A stretch of DNA of 64,000 bases from Archangium lansingense (GTDB lineage Bacteria; Myxococcota; Myxococcia; Myxococcales; Myxococcaceae). Position 1 is the first letter of the stretch. Each line of letters opens with the position of its first letter. A model generated the notes under the pieces. The model searched no databases and had not been told where the DNA came from. It saw only the letters and a program-made list of their open reading frames with translations. Shown here piece by piece: positions 53,410-61,618 of this stretch. The position numbers and the translations under genes were made by a program. The stretch is taken from positions 8,122,001 to 8,186,000 of the forward strand of contig NZ_JAPNKA010000001.1 in the NCBI RefSeq assembly GCF_026626635.1. The letters are read 5' to 3'.

Positions 53410-56016
53410 CTACGCGCTCTTCCGGAGTTGCACGTGGCGGTGCCACTCCGCGTCGGACAGGGGCCGGTCGAAGCTGCGGAGCTGGGCCAGTTGGAAGCCG
53501 AGCACCGCGCCGGTCTCACGCAGGTGGAGGATGGTCGGCAGGTTGAGATCCGAGCCGATCGACGTGTCCTGGTAGTGGTGCTCCAGGGAGAGGATCATCG
53601 TCTCGGACATGCAGGCGTAGGCCAGCCCCTGCTCGAAGCCGAAGTGCCACCCGAGGTCCGGGAGGCCGGGGACCGCCACCACTCCCCCGTCGATGACGAG
53701 CACGTCCGGCCGGGCCTTCTTCACCGCGCGCGACACATTCGGGGGACGCGAGAGATCGCACACCACCGCCTGGGGCTTCAGGATCTGCGGGGTGACCAGG
53801 CCCTCGATGCTGCTCGTGGCCGTCACCACGAGGTCCGCCTGGGGCAGCAGGTGGGCGAGGTCGGTCGTCAGCACCAGCCGGTCCTGCCGCGCCAGGCCCG
53901 CCACGAGCTCCGCGAACAGCTCCGGTTCCGCATCAGGCGGAGGCAACGAACCCTGGAGCCGCACCGCGTCCGCCAGGGTCCCAGGCTCGAAGCTCTGGCC
54001 CCGATGGAGCTGCTGGACGACGGAGCGGCACAGGTCTACCGCGACGCGGCTCAGCCGCTGGAGGCTCCGCTCCGGATTGGCCGGGTTGCCGACCAGCAGG
54101 AGCCGCCCGACACTCTCGGCCAGCAGGATGGCCGTCGCCCGGCCGATGGAGCCCGTGGCGCCAACCACGGCCGCGATGGCGTCGGTGGGCCGCGTGCCGA
54201 GCCCGCTCATCGCCTGGTTGATCGCATCGACCGCCGCCACGACCGTGTAGCTGTTGCCCGTGGTGAGGGCCACACCGGTGTCTCGCAGGAGCAAGCCGCC
54301 CTTGGTGACGACGGAGGTGAAGGCACCCAGGCCCACGAGCTTCGCACCCCGCTCCCGGGCGAGCTCGACACCAGCCCGCACCTCGGCCACGGCCTGCCGG
54401 GTTGGCATTCGCAGGAACTCCTCGGCGGTGCGCGGCACGACGATGAACTCGCCATGGGCCGTCTTCCCGCCCTGCGCCTCGATGCGGGTGCTCCCCGCCA
54501 CGAAGGGGGTGCTCATGTCGTTGAATCGCAAGGCGAGCCGCTGCAGCTCCTCGGGCTTCAGGACCGCCAGGCTCTTGTCGAACTCGGCGTAGTTGCTCGG
54601 GGTGACCGGATGGACGAGGAAGGCGAACCGGCCCTCCTCGGGAGCCCCCGTCGGGGTGGGCAACGAGCGGCCGGAGGAGACAGACACGAAATGCGGGCGG
54701 GTCTGAGTGCCCAGCAGGTGGTGGAGCAGCTCGGCCGTATTGCCCACGGCCAGGGCTCCCAGCATTCGCTCGATGGAGACGATGGCCTGCTCCCCCATTT
54801 GCCGGGTGGCGATCAGCGGCGGCTCGATGCGGATGACGGACGAGCCATTCAGCGTGGGCGCCACGCGCAGCCGCTCCACGTTGAGCAGGTAGCTGGAGAG
54901 GAGCGGGGAGAGGTTCTTCTGCGAGCTCAGGACCTCCAGGAAGCTGGCATGACCGTAGGTGTCCGGGTCCACCTGGAGCTCCAGGCCCAGCAAGTAACCC
55001 CGCCCGCGCACGTCGCGCAGCACGTTGGAGTAGCGACGCTGCAGCTGCTCCAGGCCGGCCTTCAGGAAGGCACCGTTCTCCGCCACCTGGCGCACGAGAG
55101 CCTGATCGTCCCGCGTCAGCAGTTCCAGGACGCGCAGGCCCACGCGGCAGGCCAGGGTGTTGCCGGCGAACGTCGAGGAGTGCTTCATCGAGAACTCCTC
55201 GGAGCAGGCGGCCTCGGAGCAGAGCACCGCGCCGATGGGCAGGAGCCCGCCGCCGAGCGCCTTGGCCAGCGTCATGACGTCGGGGGAGACGCCCTCGGCC
55301 TGGCACGCGAAGAGGTGTCCGGTGCGTCCCAGGCCCGTTTGGATTTCATCCAGCACGAAGAGGACGCCATGCTCCCGGCACAGCTCGCGAGCCGCCGCCA
55401 GGTAGCCGGGAGGCGGGACGATGATGCCACCCTCGCCCTGAATGGGCTCCAGGATGAAGGCGGCGAACTGTCCGCCCCGCTCCTCCAGCACCCGCCGAAG
55501 TGCCTCGAGGTCTCCGTAGGGAATGCGCTCGAAGCCAGCCACGGGGGCACCGAAACTCTGCTGGTAGCTGTCATTGCCCGTGGCGGAGAGCGCGCCCAGC
55601 GTCTTGCCATGGAACGAGTTGTGAGTGGTGAGAATGCCCGGGCGTCCCGTCGCGGCCCGGCACATCTTGAGGGCTGCCTCCACCGCCTCGGCACCACTGT
55701 TGGCGAAGGTGACGTAGCGCAGTCCCTCGGGCGCGATCTCGATCAGCTTCTCGGCCAGCGCACCGGCGGCCTCCATCGAGGAAGGCTGCACGAAGGAGGG
55801 CTCCTGGCTCGCCTCCACCTCGTGCAGGGCCTGCCACACCTCGGGCGGGTTGAAGCCGAAAGGCAGCGCCCCGTAGGCGGCGACGAAGTCGAGGTAGCGC
55901 CTGCCCTCATCATCGTAGAGGTAGCAGCCCTCGCCTCGCACGAACCGCGTATCCAGGCAAAGCCGTTCGAGCAACCCGCCGAGGTGCGGGTTCATGTATT
56001 GAGTGAAACGATGCAT
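53410..56016 (-). CDS. Class III aminotransferase fused to acyl-ACP reductase-like domain
   Basis: An 868-residue two-domain protein. Residues 1-430 are a fold-type I, class III aminotransferase: NSGAEAVEAALKMCRAAT (106-123), Asp223 in VLDEIQTGLGRTG and PLP Lys252 in TLAKALGGG. Residues 460-840 match the cyanobacterial long-chain acyl-ACP reductase that makes fatty aldehydes. It has GLGAFTSVV (562-570), TTGNSYT (585-591), the NADPH loop VVGATGSIGRA (617-627), LVIDGGVV (773-780) and Cys802 in YACMSETMIL, the counterpart of the catalytic Cys294 of the Synechococcus enzyme. Both active sites look complete. A fused reductase and transaminase would turn an acyl thioester into an aldehyde and then a terminal amine. 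The ATG at 56016 follows AAGGAAGGAA. The gene is 48 bases after the P450. Confidence 0.88.
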   Translation of the reverse strand: MHRFTQYMNPHLGGLLERLCLDTRFVRGEGCYLYDDEGRRYLDFVAAYGALPFGFNPPEVWQALHEVEASQEPSFVQPSSMEAAGALAEKLIEIAPEGLRYVTFANSGAEAVEAALKMCRAATGRPGILTTHNSFHGKTLGALSATGNDSYQQSFGAPVAGFERIPYGDLEALRRVLEERGGQFAAFILEPIQGEGGIIVPPPGYLAAARELCREHGVLFVLDEIQTGLGRTGHLFACQAEGVSPDVMTLAKALGGGLLPIGAVLCSEAACSEEFSMKHSSTFAGNTLACRVGLRVLELLTRDDQALVRQVAENGAFLKAGLEQLQRRYSNVLRDVRGRGYLLGLELQVDPDTYGHASFLEVLSSQKNLSPLLSSYLLNVERLRVAPTLNGSSVIRIEPPLIATRQMGEQAIVSIERMLGALAVGNTAELLHHLLGTQTRPHFVSVSSGRSLPTPTGAPEEGRFAFLVHPVTPSNYAEFDKSLAVLKPEELQRLALRFNDMSTPFVAGSTRIEAQGGKTAHGEFIVVPRTAEEFLRMPTRQAVAEVRAGVELARERGAKLVGLGAFTSVVTKGGLLLRDTGVALTTGNSYTVVAAVDAINQAMSGLGTRPTDAIAAVVGATGSIGRATAILLAESVGRLLLVGNPANPERSLQRLSRVAVDLCRSVVQQLHRGQSFEPGTLADAVRLQGSLPPPDAEPELFAELVAGLARQDRLVLTTDLAHLLPQADLVVTATSSIEGLVTPQILKPQAVVCDLSRPPNVSRAVKKARPDVLVIDGGVVAVPGLPDLGWHFGFEQGLAYACMSETMILSLEHHYQDTSIGSDLNLPTILHLRETGAVLGFQLAQLRSFDRPLSDAEWHRHVQLRKSA

Positions 56017-56064
56017 CAGGGCATTCCTTCCTTCCGGAGGGCACGGAAGCGAAGCCCCGCGCAC

Positions 56065-57480
56065 CTATCCGTATGAGTGAAGGAGGCCAGTTCGTGACGT
56101 GGTGGCGCTCCTCGCGACGAATCGCAGAGACAGACGGTCCTTGGCCCGCAGGGTGATGCTGGCGTGCAGTCGTGGCTCTCGCTGTCCAGGCAGGGCGGTC
56201 AATCGGTAGCGCTGGGCAATGGTCGCCACCATCAACGCCATCTCCATCTGGGCGAACCGGACGCCGATGCACAGCCGGGTTCCGCCGCCAAAGGGATAGA
56301 AGGAGAAGCGGTGGCGTTGCCGAGCACCGTCCTGGTTCCAACGCTCCGGGTCGAAACGATCCGGCTCCTCCCAGAAGCGAGGATCCCGATGCTGCAACCA
56401 GGGCCAGACCTGGACCTCGGTGTCCTTCGGAATTCGCACGCCGGCCAGGGTGACGTCCTCCATCGGGAAGCGATCCAGCAGGGCGAAGGCGGGCGGATAC
56501 AAGCGCAACGACTCCTGGAGGATCTTGTCCAGGTAAGGGAGCCGCTGGAGCTCCGCCACGGTGGGTGGCCGGCCGCCCAGCACGGCTTCCAGCTCGGCAT
56601 GGAGCCGGGCCTCGACCTCGGGGTGCCGGGACAGCAGGTACCAGACAAAGGTGAGGGCACTCGCCGTGGTCTCGTGACCGGCCATGATCAAGGTGAGGAT
56701 TTCATCCCTCACCTGCTGCTCCGACATCCCAGAGCCATCCGCGTCGCGCGCCTGCAGCAACATGGACAGCAGATCCTCTCCCTGGAGACCGCTCTGCTGC
56801 CGCTCGAGAATGTGCCGGCGGACGATGCGGTCCAGGGTGGCGCTCGCCGCCCGGTATCGCCGCTCGACGGAGCGGAGCAACCAGGCGGGTAGCAGTCCCA
56901 GCCAGTGGTGATCGAACCGCGCCAGGATGGTGTCCAGCGAGGTCTTCACGGCCTCCATGTCCTGCTCGACTCCCACGTCGAAGAGCACCCGGGCGACGTT
57001 CTGGAGGGTGAGCCGCTGCATGTCGGCGTGGATGTCGCGGACCTCGCCGTCACGCAGAGGGAGGAGGTAATCGCGGGTGGACTCGACGAAGAAGTCGCAG
57101 TAGCGGGCGATGCGCTCGTGATGGAAGGCGGGTTGGATCGCCCGGCGCTGTCGCCGCCAGAGCTCGCCATCGCTCGTCAACAACCCCTGCCCGAGCACCT
57201 CGCTCATGGTGTCGTTCCCCGCTCGGCGGAACTTCCGGGAATCGGCGACCAGCACCTGCTCGACGAGGTCGGGGTGGTTCAGGACGTAGACCGGTCTGCC
57301 ACGGATGCTCAGCCGGATCAGGTCTCCCTGGGTGCGGCTGAGCTGGAGCATGTAACCGAGGGGATTCCTGGCCAGGTAGAGGAGGTGCCCCACCCCGGGA
57401 AGTCCGCGAGGCTCCGAGGGGAGCGTGGCGGCCTCCGGAGAAGACGGGGGATGGTCCAGGGTGAGCGTGGAAGAGTTCAT
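56065..57480 (-). CDS. Cytochrome P450
   Basis: A 471-residue soluble P450. The I-helix motif is MAGHETTASAL, the K-helix is ESLRLYPPAFALLDR (ExxR), the meander region is FDPERWNQDG, and the heme loop is FGGGTRLCIGVRFAQMEM with the axial Cys. The overall pattern fits CYP4/CYP102-like fatty acid-type or CYP110-like bacterial P450s more than macrolide P450s, so a fatty acyl or terpenoid substrate is plausible. I chose the ATG at 57480, which overlaps the stop of the hydrolase gene as ATGA and has GGAG upstream; an ATG at 57495 is also in frame. No ferredoxin gene is next to it. Confidence 0.92.
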   Translation of the reverse strand: MNSSTLTLDHPPSSPEAATLPSEPRGLPGVGHLLYLARNPLGYMLQLSRTQGDLIRLSIRGRPVYVLNHPDLVEQVLVADSRKFRRAGNDTMSEVLGQGLLTSDGELWRRQRRAIQPAFHHERIARYCDFFVESTRDYLLPLRDGEVRDIHADMQRLTLQNVARVLFDVGVEQDMEAVKTSLDTILARFDHHWLGLLPAWLLRSVERRYRAASATLDRIVRRHILERQQSGLQGEDLLSMLLQARDADGSGMSEQQVRDEILTLIMAGHETTASALTFVWYLLSRHPEVEARLHAELEAVLGGRPPTVAELQRLPYLDKILQESLRLYPPAFALLDRFPMEDVTLAGVRIPKDTEVQVWPWLQHRDPRFWEEPDRFDPERWNQDGARQRHRFSFYPFGGGTRLCIGVRFAQMEMALMVATIAQRYRLTALPGQREPRLHASITLRAKDRLSLRFVARSATTSRTGLLHSYG

Positions 57481-58379
57481 GAATGGCTGCTCCATGTGTG
57501 GCCCTCGCTCTCAAGGGCGGTAGGGGCCTCGGCCCGGGTCCTCGCGTCCGCCTCCATGCGCTCGAACTCCAGCGCGTCATGGGCGCAGAACACCCGCACC
57601 TGCTGGCCGTGCAGGCGCACCAGCTCACGCAGCCGCTCCTGGTTGCGCTTCCGCGGCCGCCCATCCTTCTGCATCCACGCCTGGTAGGCCCGCAGCCCTG
57701 GCGTGCACCGCGGCCGGTGGGGGTTCATCTCCTCGTGGTAGAAGTACGCATCCCCCGCGTGCAGCAGCCATCCATCCGGAGACCGCACCGCCACCCCCGC
57801 GTGCCCCAGCGTGTGTCCCACCAGGGGCACCAGCAGGATGTCCGGCGGCAGGCCCTTCAGCTCACGCACGCACTCGAAACCGAACCAGGACTCGCCTCCG
57901 CGAGGCATCGGGTACGTCGCCCAGTGCGGCTGCGTGCTCCACTGCTTGGGCCGGTAGCGCCGACGGTCCAGCCACGTCGCCTGCGCCCGCGCCGCGTCCA
58001 CCTCCGCCGCCATCACATGGACGCGAGCCTTCGGGAAATCATCCAGTCCGCCCGCATGGTCGAAGTCCAGGTGTGTCAGCACGATGTGCCGCACGTCCTC
58101 GGGCTCGTAGCCCAACCGCGCGAGCTGCCGCACCGCCGTCACCTGCTCGTTCAGTTGCGGCCGGCACGCCTGGACGAGGAACGGGTTCAGCCTCGACTTT
58201 GGATCTCTCACGTCCTCCAGTCCGAAGCCCGTGTCCACCAACACCAACCCCTGGTCCGTCTCCAGCAACAGGCAGTGACACACCAGCGTGGCTGGCACGC
58301 CCCTCGGTCGTCGCTGGCCGTCCAGGAATCGGCCCCCCCTGGGGCACATGGTCATGCAGTTCAGATGATGGATGCGCAT
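57477..58379 (-). CDS. Metallo-beta-lactamase-fold hydrolase (AHL-lactonase-like)
   Basis: A 300-residue hydrolase, first gene of the seven-gene set. The zinc motif is VLTHLDFDHAGGLDDF, which reads H-x-D-x-D-H instead of the usual H-x-H-x-D-H; this variant occurs in some lactonase-like subfamilies. Other parts are LVDTGFGLEDV (early strand), LLVPLVGHTLGHAGVAV (third His) and LLHAGDAYFYHEEMN (Asp bridging metals). The layout is that of N-acyl-homoserine lactonases and related acyl hydrolases. I chose the ATG at 58379 because GGGGAG is 8 bases upstream and the alternative adds 36 residues outside the fold. In the operon it might hydrolyse an acyl ester, amide or lactone product. Confidence 0.85.
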   Translation of the reverse strand: MRIHHLNCMTMCPRGGRFLDGQRRPRGVPATLVCHCLLLETDQGLVLVDTGFGLEDVRDPKSRLNPFLVQACRPQLNEQVTAVRQLARLGYEPEDVRHIVLTHLDFDHAGGLDDFPKARVHVMAAEVDAARAQATWLDRRRYRPKQWSTQPHWATYPMPRGGESWFGFECVRELKGLPPDILLVPLVGHTLGHAGVAVRSPDGWLLHAGDAYFYHEEMNPHRPRCTPGLRAYQAWMQKDGRPRKRNQERLRELVRLHGQQVRVFCAHDALEFERMEADARTRAEAPTALESEGHTWSSHS

Positions 58380-58561
58380 CCCAGGGCTCCCCTTCCGCTC
58401 GCGGAGGACCACGGCGGTCCCCGGCGCTGGTCCTAAAGGGAGTGTGGCCAGGTGGAAGATGTGAGTCAGGCGCCAGGACCGGCGCATCCCTGACCGCTCG
58501 CCTTCCGCCCGGCTTCACGGGCGTGCCATCTCCATCCGCCCATGACCTGGGTGAGAGTCGC

Positions 58562-59899
58562 CTACCGCCGCGGTGTGACCCGGGCCGCACCGAGCGCCAC
58601 CAACGCATCGGCAATGCGATCGATCTCCTCACCCTCCAGGCCCGTGGACGCCAGCTCCTCACGCGCCTTGCGCCGCGTGGCCTCGCGGTCCAGTCCTCCG
58701 GGAACGCGCGGCACGAGGGTGCTGATACGCGCGCTGATGCGAGCGAGCGCAGGCCGGAGCTCACCCTCGAGCGAATGCACGGGAGCATCTGCCGCAGCGG
58801 TGGGCGTGCGAAGCTGAAGCTTCTTGGCCGCGTCCATCTGCGCCTGGAAGAACGCGGTGATGGCCTCGTCCGGGGGCGCCGGAACGCCCAGGGTCGCCGC
58901 GGCCTCCTGTACCTCTTTCCGGGCAGCCTCGAGCACACGCGCCTCCTGCGCGGGCACCTCGATGGGTTGGCCCGTGCGCTGCTTGGCCCTGGCCACCATG
59001 GGCATCAGCGCGAGCCGCTCGGTCGTCGCGGAGAGCAGCGCGTCCACCGGTGTCGCGGTAGGTCCGGTAGCACCGGGGCCCAGGTACTTCTCGCGAAGCT
59101 GCCCGAGCGCGCCGCTCTCCTCCTGCTGCAGGAGCCACGTGTCCAGATCCGCGGCCAGCTCGGCCCGCGAGGACTCTACATAGAGCGCCACCACGTCCCG
59201 GGTGAACGGGCCAATGAGCTCGATGCCGGAGAGGCCCTCGGCCCAGCGAGGCCCCTCGACGGTGTTGCTGAGTGCCGCATCGGCCTGCCCCGTGGCCAGG
59301 GCCTCGCGCACCGCCGCGTTGTTGGGGATGGCGAGGATGCGCGCGTTCTGGAAGTGGGCGCGCGCCACGCGCTCCAGGTGTCCGCCCCGATTCACCGCCA
59401 GGCGGAATTCGGGCCGGTCGAGCGCACGCAGGAGTGCGAGCGGCTCCTCGGGGTTGCCGCTCCCAGATGGAGGTGCCCAATCCGGACGCCGCAGGAGCAA
59501 CAGGGCACCGTTGCGCGCCACGGGGACGGTGTAGCGCCCGGCCAGCGACCGCTCGGGGCGGATGGTGATGCCACTGGACGCCACATCGAAGCGATGGGCG
59601 CCGAGGTCCGCCACCAGCTCCGGCCAGCGGAAGCGTACCCACTCGAGGTGGTACCCGCGATCGGACGCATAGGCTTCCAGGAGCGTGGCGTCGAAGCCGG
59701 ACGCCTGCCCATCGCGCAGCACACTGAAGGGTGGATAGTCGCTGCTCGTCCCCACGCGGAGGACGCGGGTCTCGTGCGAGGGAGGGAGCGCCGCGGGACG
59801 AGCCGCACACGCGGCGAGCAGGGCCAGCACGGAGCCCACGAGGAGGGCGCGAGCGTGCGCGAGACCCGGGAACACGTTCGGATGAGGAGAAGAGAGCAT
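58562..59899 (-). CDS. Lipoprotein fusing cyclohexadienyl dehydratase-like and chorismate mutase domains
   Basis: A 445-residue protein. The signal ends ALLAAC, so Cys31 is a lipidation site. Residues 44-270 are a type 3 solute-binding fold (LRVGTSSDYPPFSV, FDVASSGITIRPERSLAGRY). This fold includes PheC, which turns prephenate into phenylpyruvate. Residues 283-365 match secreted AroQ chorismate mutase (LLSATTERLALMPMVARAK then EAITAFFQAQMDAAKKLQLR). Arg295 and Lys306 keep the 11-residue spacing of the catalytic pair in the Mycobacterium secreted enzyme. The two fit one pathway: chorismate to prephenate to phenylpyruvate in the periplasm. Whether the first domain is a dehydratase or only an amino acid binder is not settled. 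I chose the ATG at 59899; longer in-frame options precede the signal peptide. Confidence 0.8.
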   Translation of the reverse strand: MLSSPHPNVFPGLAHARALLVGSVLALLAACAARPAALPPSHETRVLRVGTSSDYPPFSVLRDGQASGFDATLLEAYASDRGYHLEWVRFRWPELVADLGAHRFDVASSGITIRPERSLAGRYTVPVARNGALLLLRRPDWAPPSGSGNPEEPLALLRALDRPEFRLAVNRGGHLERVARAHFQNARILAIPNNAAVREALATGQADAALSNTVEGPRWAEGLSGIELIGPFTRDVVALYVESSRAELAADLDTWLLQQEESGALGQLREKYLGPGATGPTATPVDALLSATTERLALMPMVARAKQRTGQPIEVPAQEARVLEAARKEVQEAAATLGVPAPPDEAITAFFQAQMDAAKKLQLRTPTAAADAPVHSLEGELRPALARISARISTLVPRVPGGLDREATRRKAREELASTGLEGEEIDRIADALVALGAARVTPRR

Positions 59900-59996
59900 C
59901 CCCTGACTCTGCCCCAAGGAGGGACGAACGGCGCGGCTCCCCATGGCCATCCGAGGCGCGGGGCGCATAAACTCCCCACTCCTTCGAGGAGAGTAC

Positions 59997-60602
59997 ATGA
60001 GCAAGTCGGAGACGAAGCCTGACGGACTGACGCGCCGCCGCCTGCTGGAGGCGGTGGGCACGGCGGGCGGTGCAGCGGCAGCCTACGAGACGATGGCGCT
60101 GCTCGGGCTGGTGCAGACCCCCGAGGCTTCCGCCAGCCCCCAGCAGCCCGCTCCTGGCGCGGACGCAGCACCCGAGCCCGTACCGCGCACGCGGGGCTAT
60201 CCCAACGACGACCTGGTCGTGGCGAAGGACTGGACGGTGACGTACGTCAACGGCCAGCTCGCGGTCAGTTGCACCGTCTCACCGACGAACGCGAAGACGG
60301 ATGCCCTCACCAACCTGTACGTGGGCCTGACCCGCCCCGGTGATGCGTCCAGGTTCTACTGCTCGGGCTCGACCACCCTGGGCCAGGGCACGCCGCCTCC
60401 GGGCAACAGCCTGACCGGCCTCGCCCAGACCTACCTGTACGAACCCGAGGTCCACGGCACCACCGTGCTCGCCGTCGTCTTCGGGTACGTCCAGGGCAGC
60501 CTGGGCTCGAACGCGTTCATGCTGAAGCGGACCTTCGACGTCGCTCCCGCCTCGGAGCGTCCTCAGGTCTCCGCCCAGAGCGAGAACCGGCACTCGAAGT
60601 AG
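59997..60602 (+). CDS. Tat-signal secreted protein of unknown function
   Basis: A 201-residue protein. The N-terminus has a twin-arginine signal (LTRRRLLEAVGTAGGAAAAY) followed by a hydrophobic stretch, so it is probably folded before export. A Pro/Ala-rich part (42-65) precedes a beta-rich domain of about 120 residues (LVVAKDWTVTYVNGQLAVSCTVS, NLYVGLTRPGDASRFYCSGST). Two cysteines in the mature part could form a disulfide. Family not recognised. The ATG at 59997 follows GAGGAGAGTAC. The 3' end overlaps the end of the convergent gene by 40 bases. Confidence 0.65.
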   Translation: MSKSETKPDGLTRRRLLEAVGTAGGAAAAYETMALLGLVQTPEASASPQQPAPGADAAPEPVPRTRGYPNDDLVVAKDWTVTYVNGQLAVSCTVSPTNAKTDALTNLYVGLTRPGDASRFYCSGSTTLGQGTPPPGNSLTGLAQTYLYEPEVHGTTVLAVVFGYVQGSLGSNAFMLKRTFDVAPASERPQVSAQSENRHSK

Positions 60603-61600
60603 GGGTACACCTTCACCGCGAGGGGCGCGTCCGGCCGCACCACCAGCTTGGCTCCCACGGTGCGGCACAGGTTGCTCGGCCAGCGGTCACCCGTGAGGGG
60701 CACGCGCTCGCGCCCCCACCAGCTCAGGACGGCATCGCGCTTCTCGGGCGTGCACAGCCCCTGCGCCACCATCCGCTGGAGGAACTCCCTCGCCCACGGA
60801 TCGTTCGGCTTCTCGGGGAACGGGAGCGCCAGCCCGATGGTGGGGCCCACGCTCTCGCCCGCGTCCAGGTTCACCTCCGCGAAGTGCAGGTAGGAGAGCC
60901 ACGTCTTCGTGAGCTCCTCGACCTGAGCCCGCGAGCCCGGCCAGCCCACCCGCTCGAGGTACTCGCCCACCGCATCCCGGGGCATGCCGATGATCATCCG
61001 CACCGCCTCCGAGCCCCGGCAGGCGAGCGGCGCCACATGCTCGACCTCTCCGAACTCGGGGAGGGCCTCGAAGCAGCGCGCCACGGTGCGATCGATGGCC
61101 GGCGGAATCGGCTTGCCCTGGAACACCTCCATCGCGCGCCGGGTGAGTTGGAGCGACTCGGCCACGTTGGAGCCACCGGGCGGCCGCTGGCCGAAGTCGG
61201 GCTGCACACAGGCGAAGGCGAAGGGCTTGGGGTCCGTTTGCGGCCCCTCCACGTCGTACTCGAGCCACAGCACGGGCACCCGCGCCAGGAGAGAAGCAGG
61301 GTCCTGCCACTCCCGAGAGAACGCGCGCACCCCGTCCCAGAGTGGACCCCGGAGCCGGTCTCCTGCCTTCGCGAGGCCCTCCGCGAGCGCCTTCGGGCCG
61401 CCATCGCTCCGCATGCAGCAGACCATGTAGTCCACCCGCGGAGCGCCCTCCTCGAGCCGGGCCTCCAGGCAGAAACCACCGGAGATCTCCGGCAGCAGCC
61501 GGGCCACCTCGCTGACATGGCCCAACGCCTGCTCTCCGACCAGCGCTTCGGAGAGGAACGGCTTCATCCGGCTGAACAACTCATCAATGGGGACGATCAT
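60563..61600 (-). CDS. Hypothetical protein, 345 residues
   Basis: I do not recognise this family. No signal peptide or membrane segment. Features include an early helix (MIVPIDELFSRMKPFLSEALVGE), a Cys pair DYMVCCMRSDGG, paired aromatics (VLWLEYDVEG), and a C-terminal beta-type stretch APLAVKVYPYFECRFSLW. The tail resembles the last strands of barrel-like enzymes, which is not enough for a call. It shares its 3' 40 bases with the convergent Tat-signal gene and lies 18 bases downstream of the TIG-domain gene, so it is probably in one message with that gene and the cytochrome-like gene. Confidence 0.6.
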   Translation of the reverse strand: MIVPIDELFSRMKPFLSEALVGEQALGHVSEVARLLPEISGGFCLEARLEEGAPRVDYMVCCMRSDGGPKALAEGLAKAGDRLRGPLWDGVRAFSREWQDPASLLARVPVLWLEYDVEGPQTDPKPFAFACVQPDFGQRPPGGSNVAESLQLTRRAMEVFQGKPIPPAIDRTVARCFEALPEFGEVEHVAPLACRGSEAVRMIIGMPRDAVGEYLERVGWPGSRAQVEELTKTWLSYLHFAEVNLDAGESVGPTIGLALPFPEKPNDPWAREFLQRMVAQGLCTPEKRDAVLSWWGRERVPLTGDRWPSNLCRTVGAKLVVRPDAPLAVKVYPYFECRFSLWAET

Positions 61601-61618
61601 GGAGGTCTCGCGCCGCGC

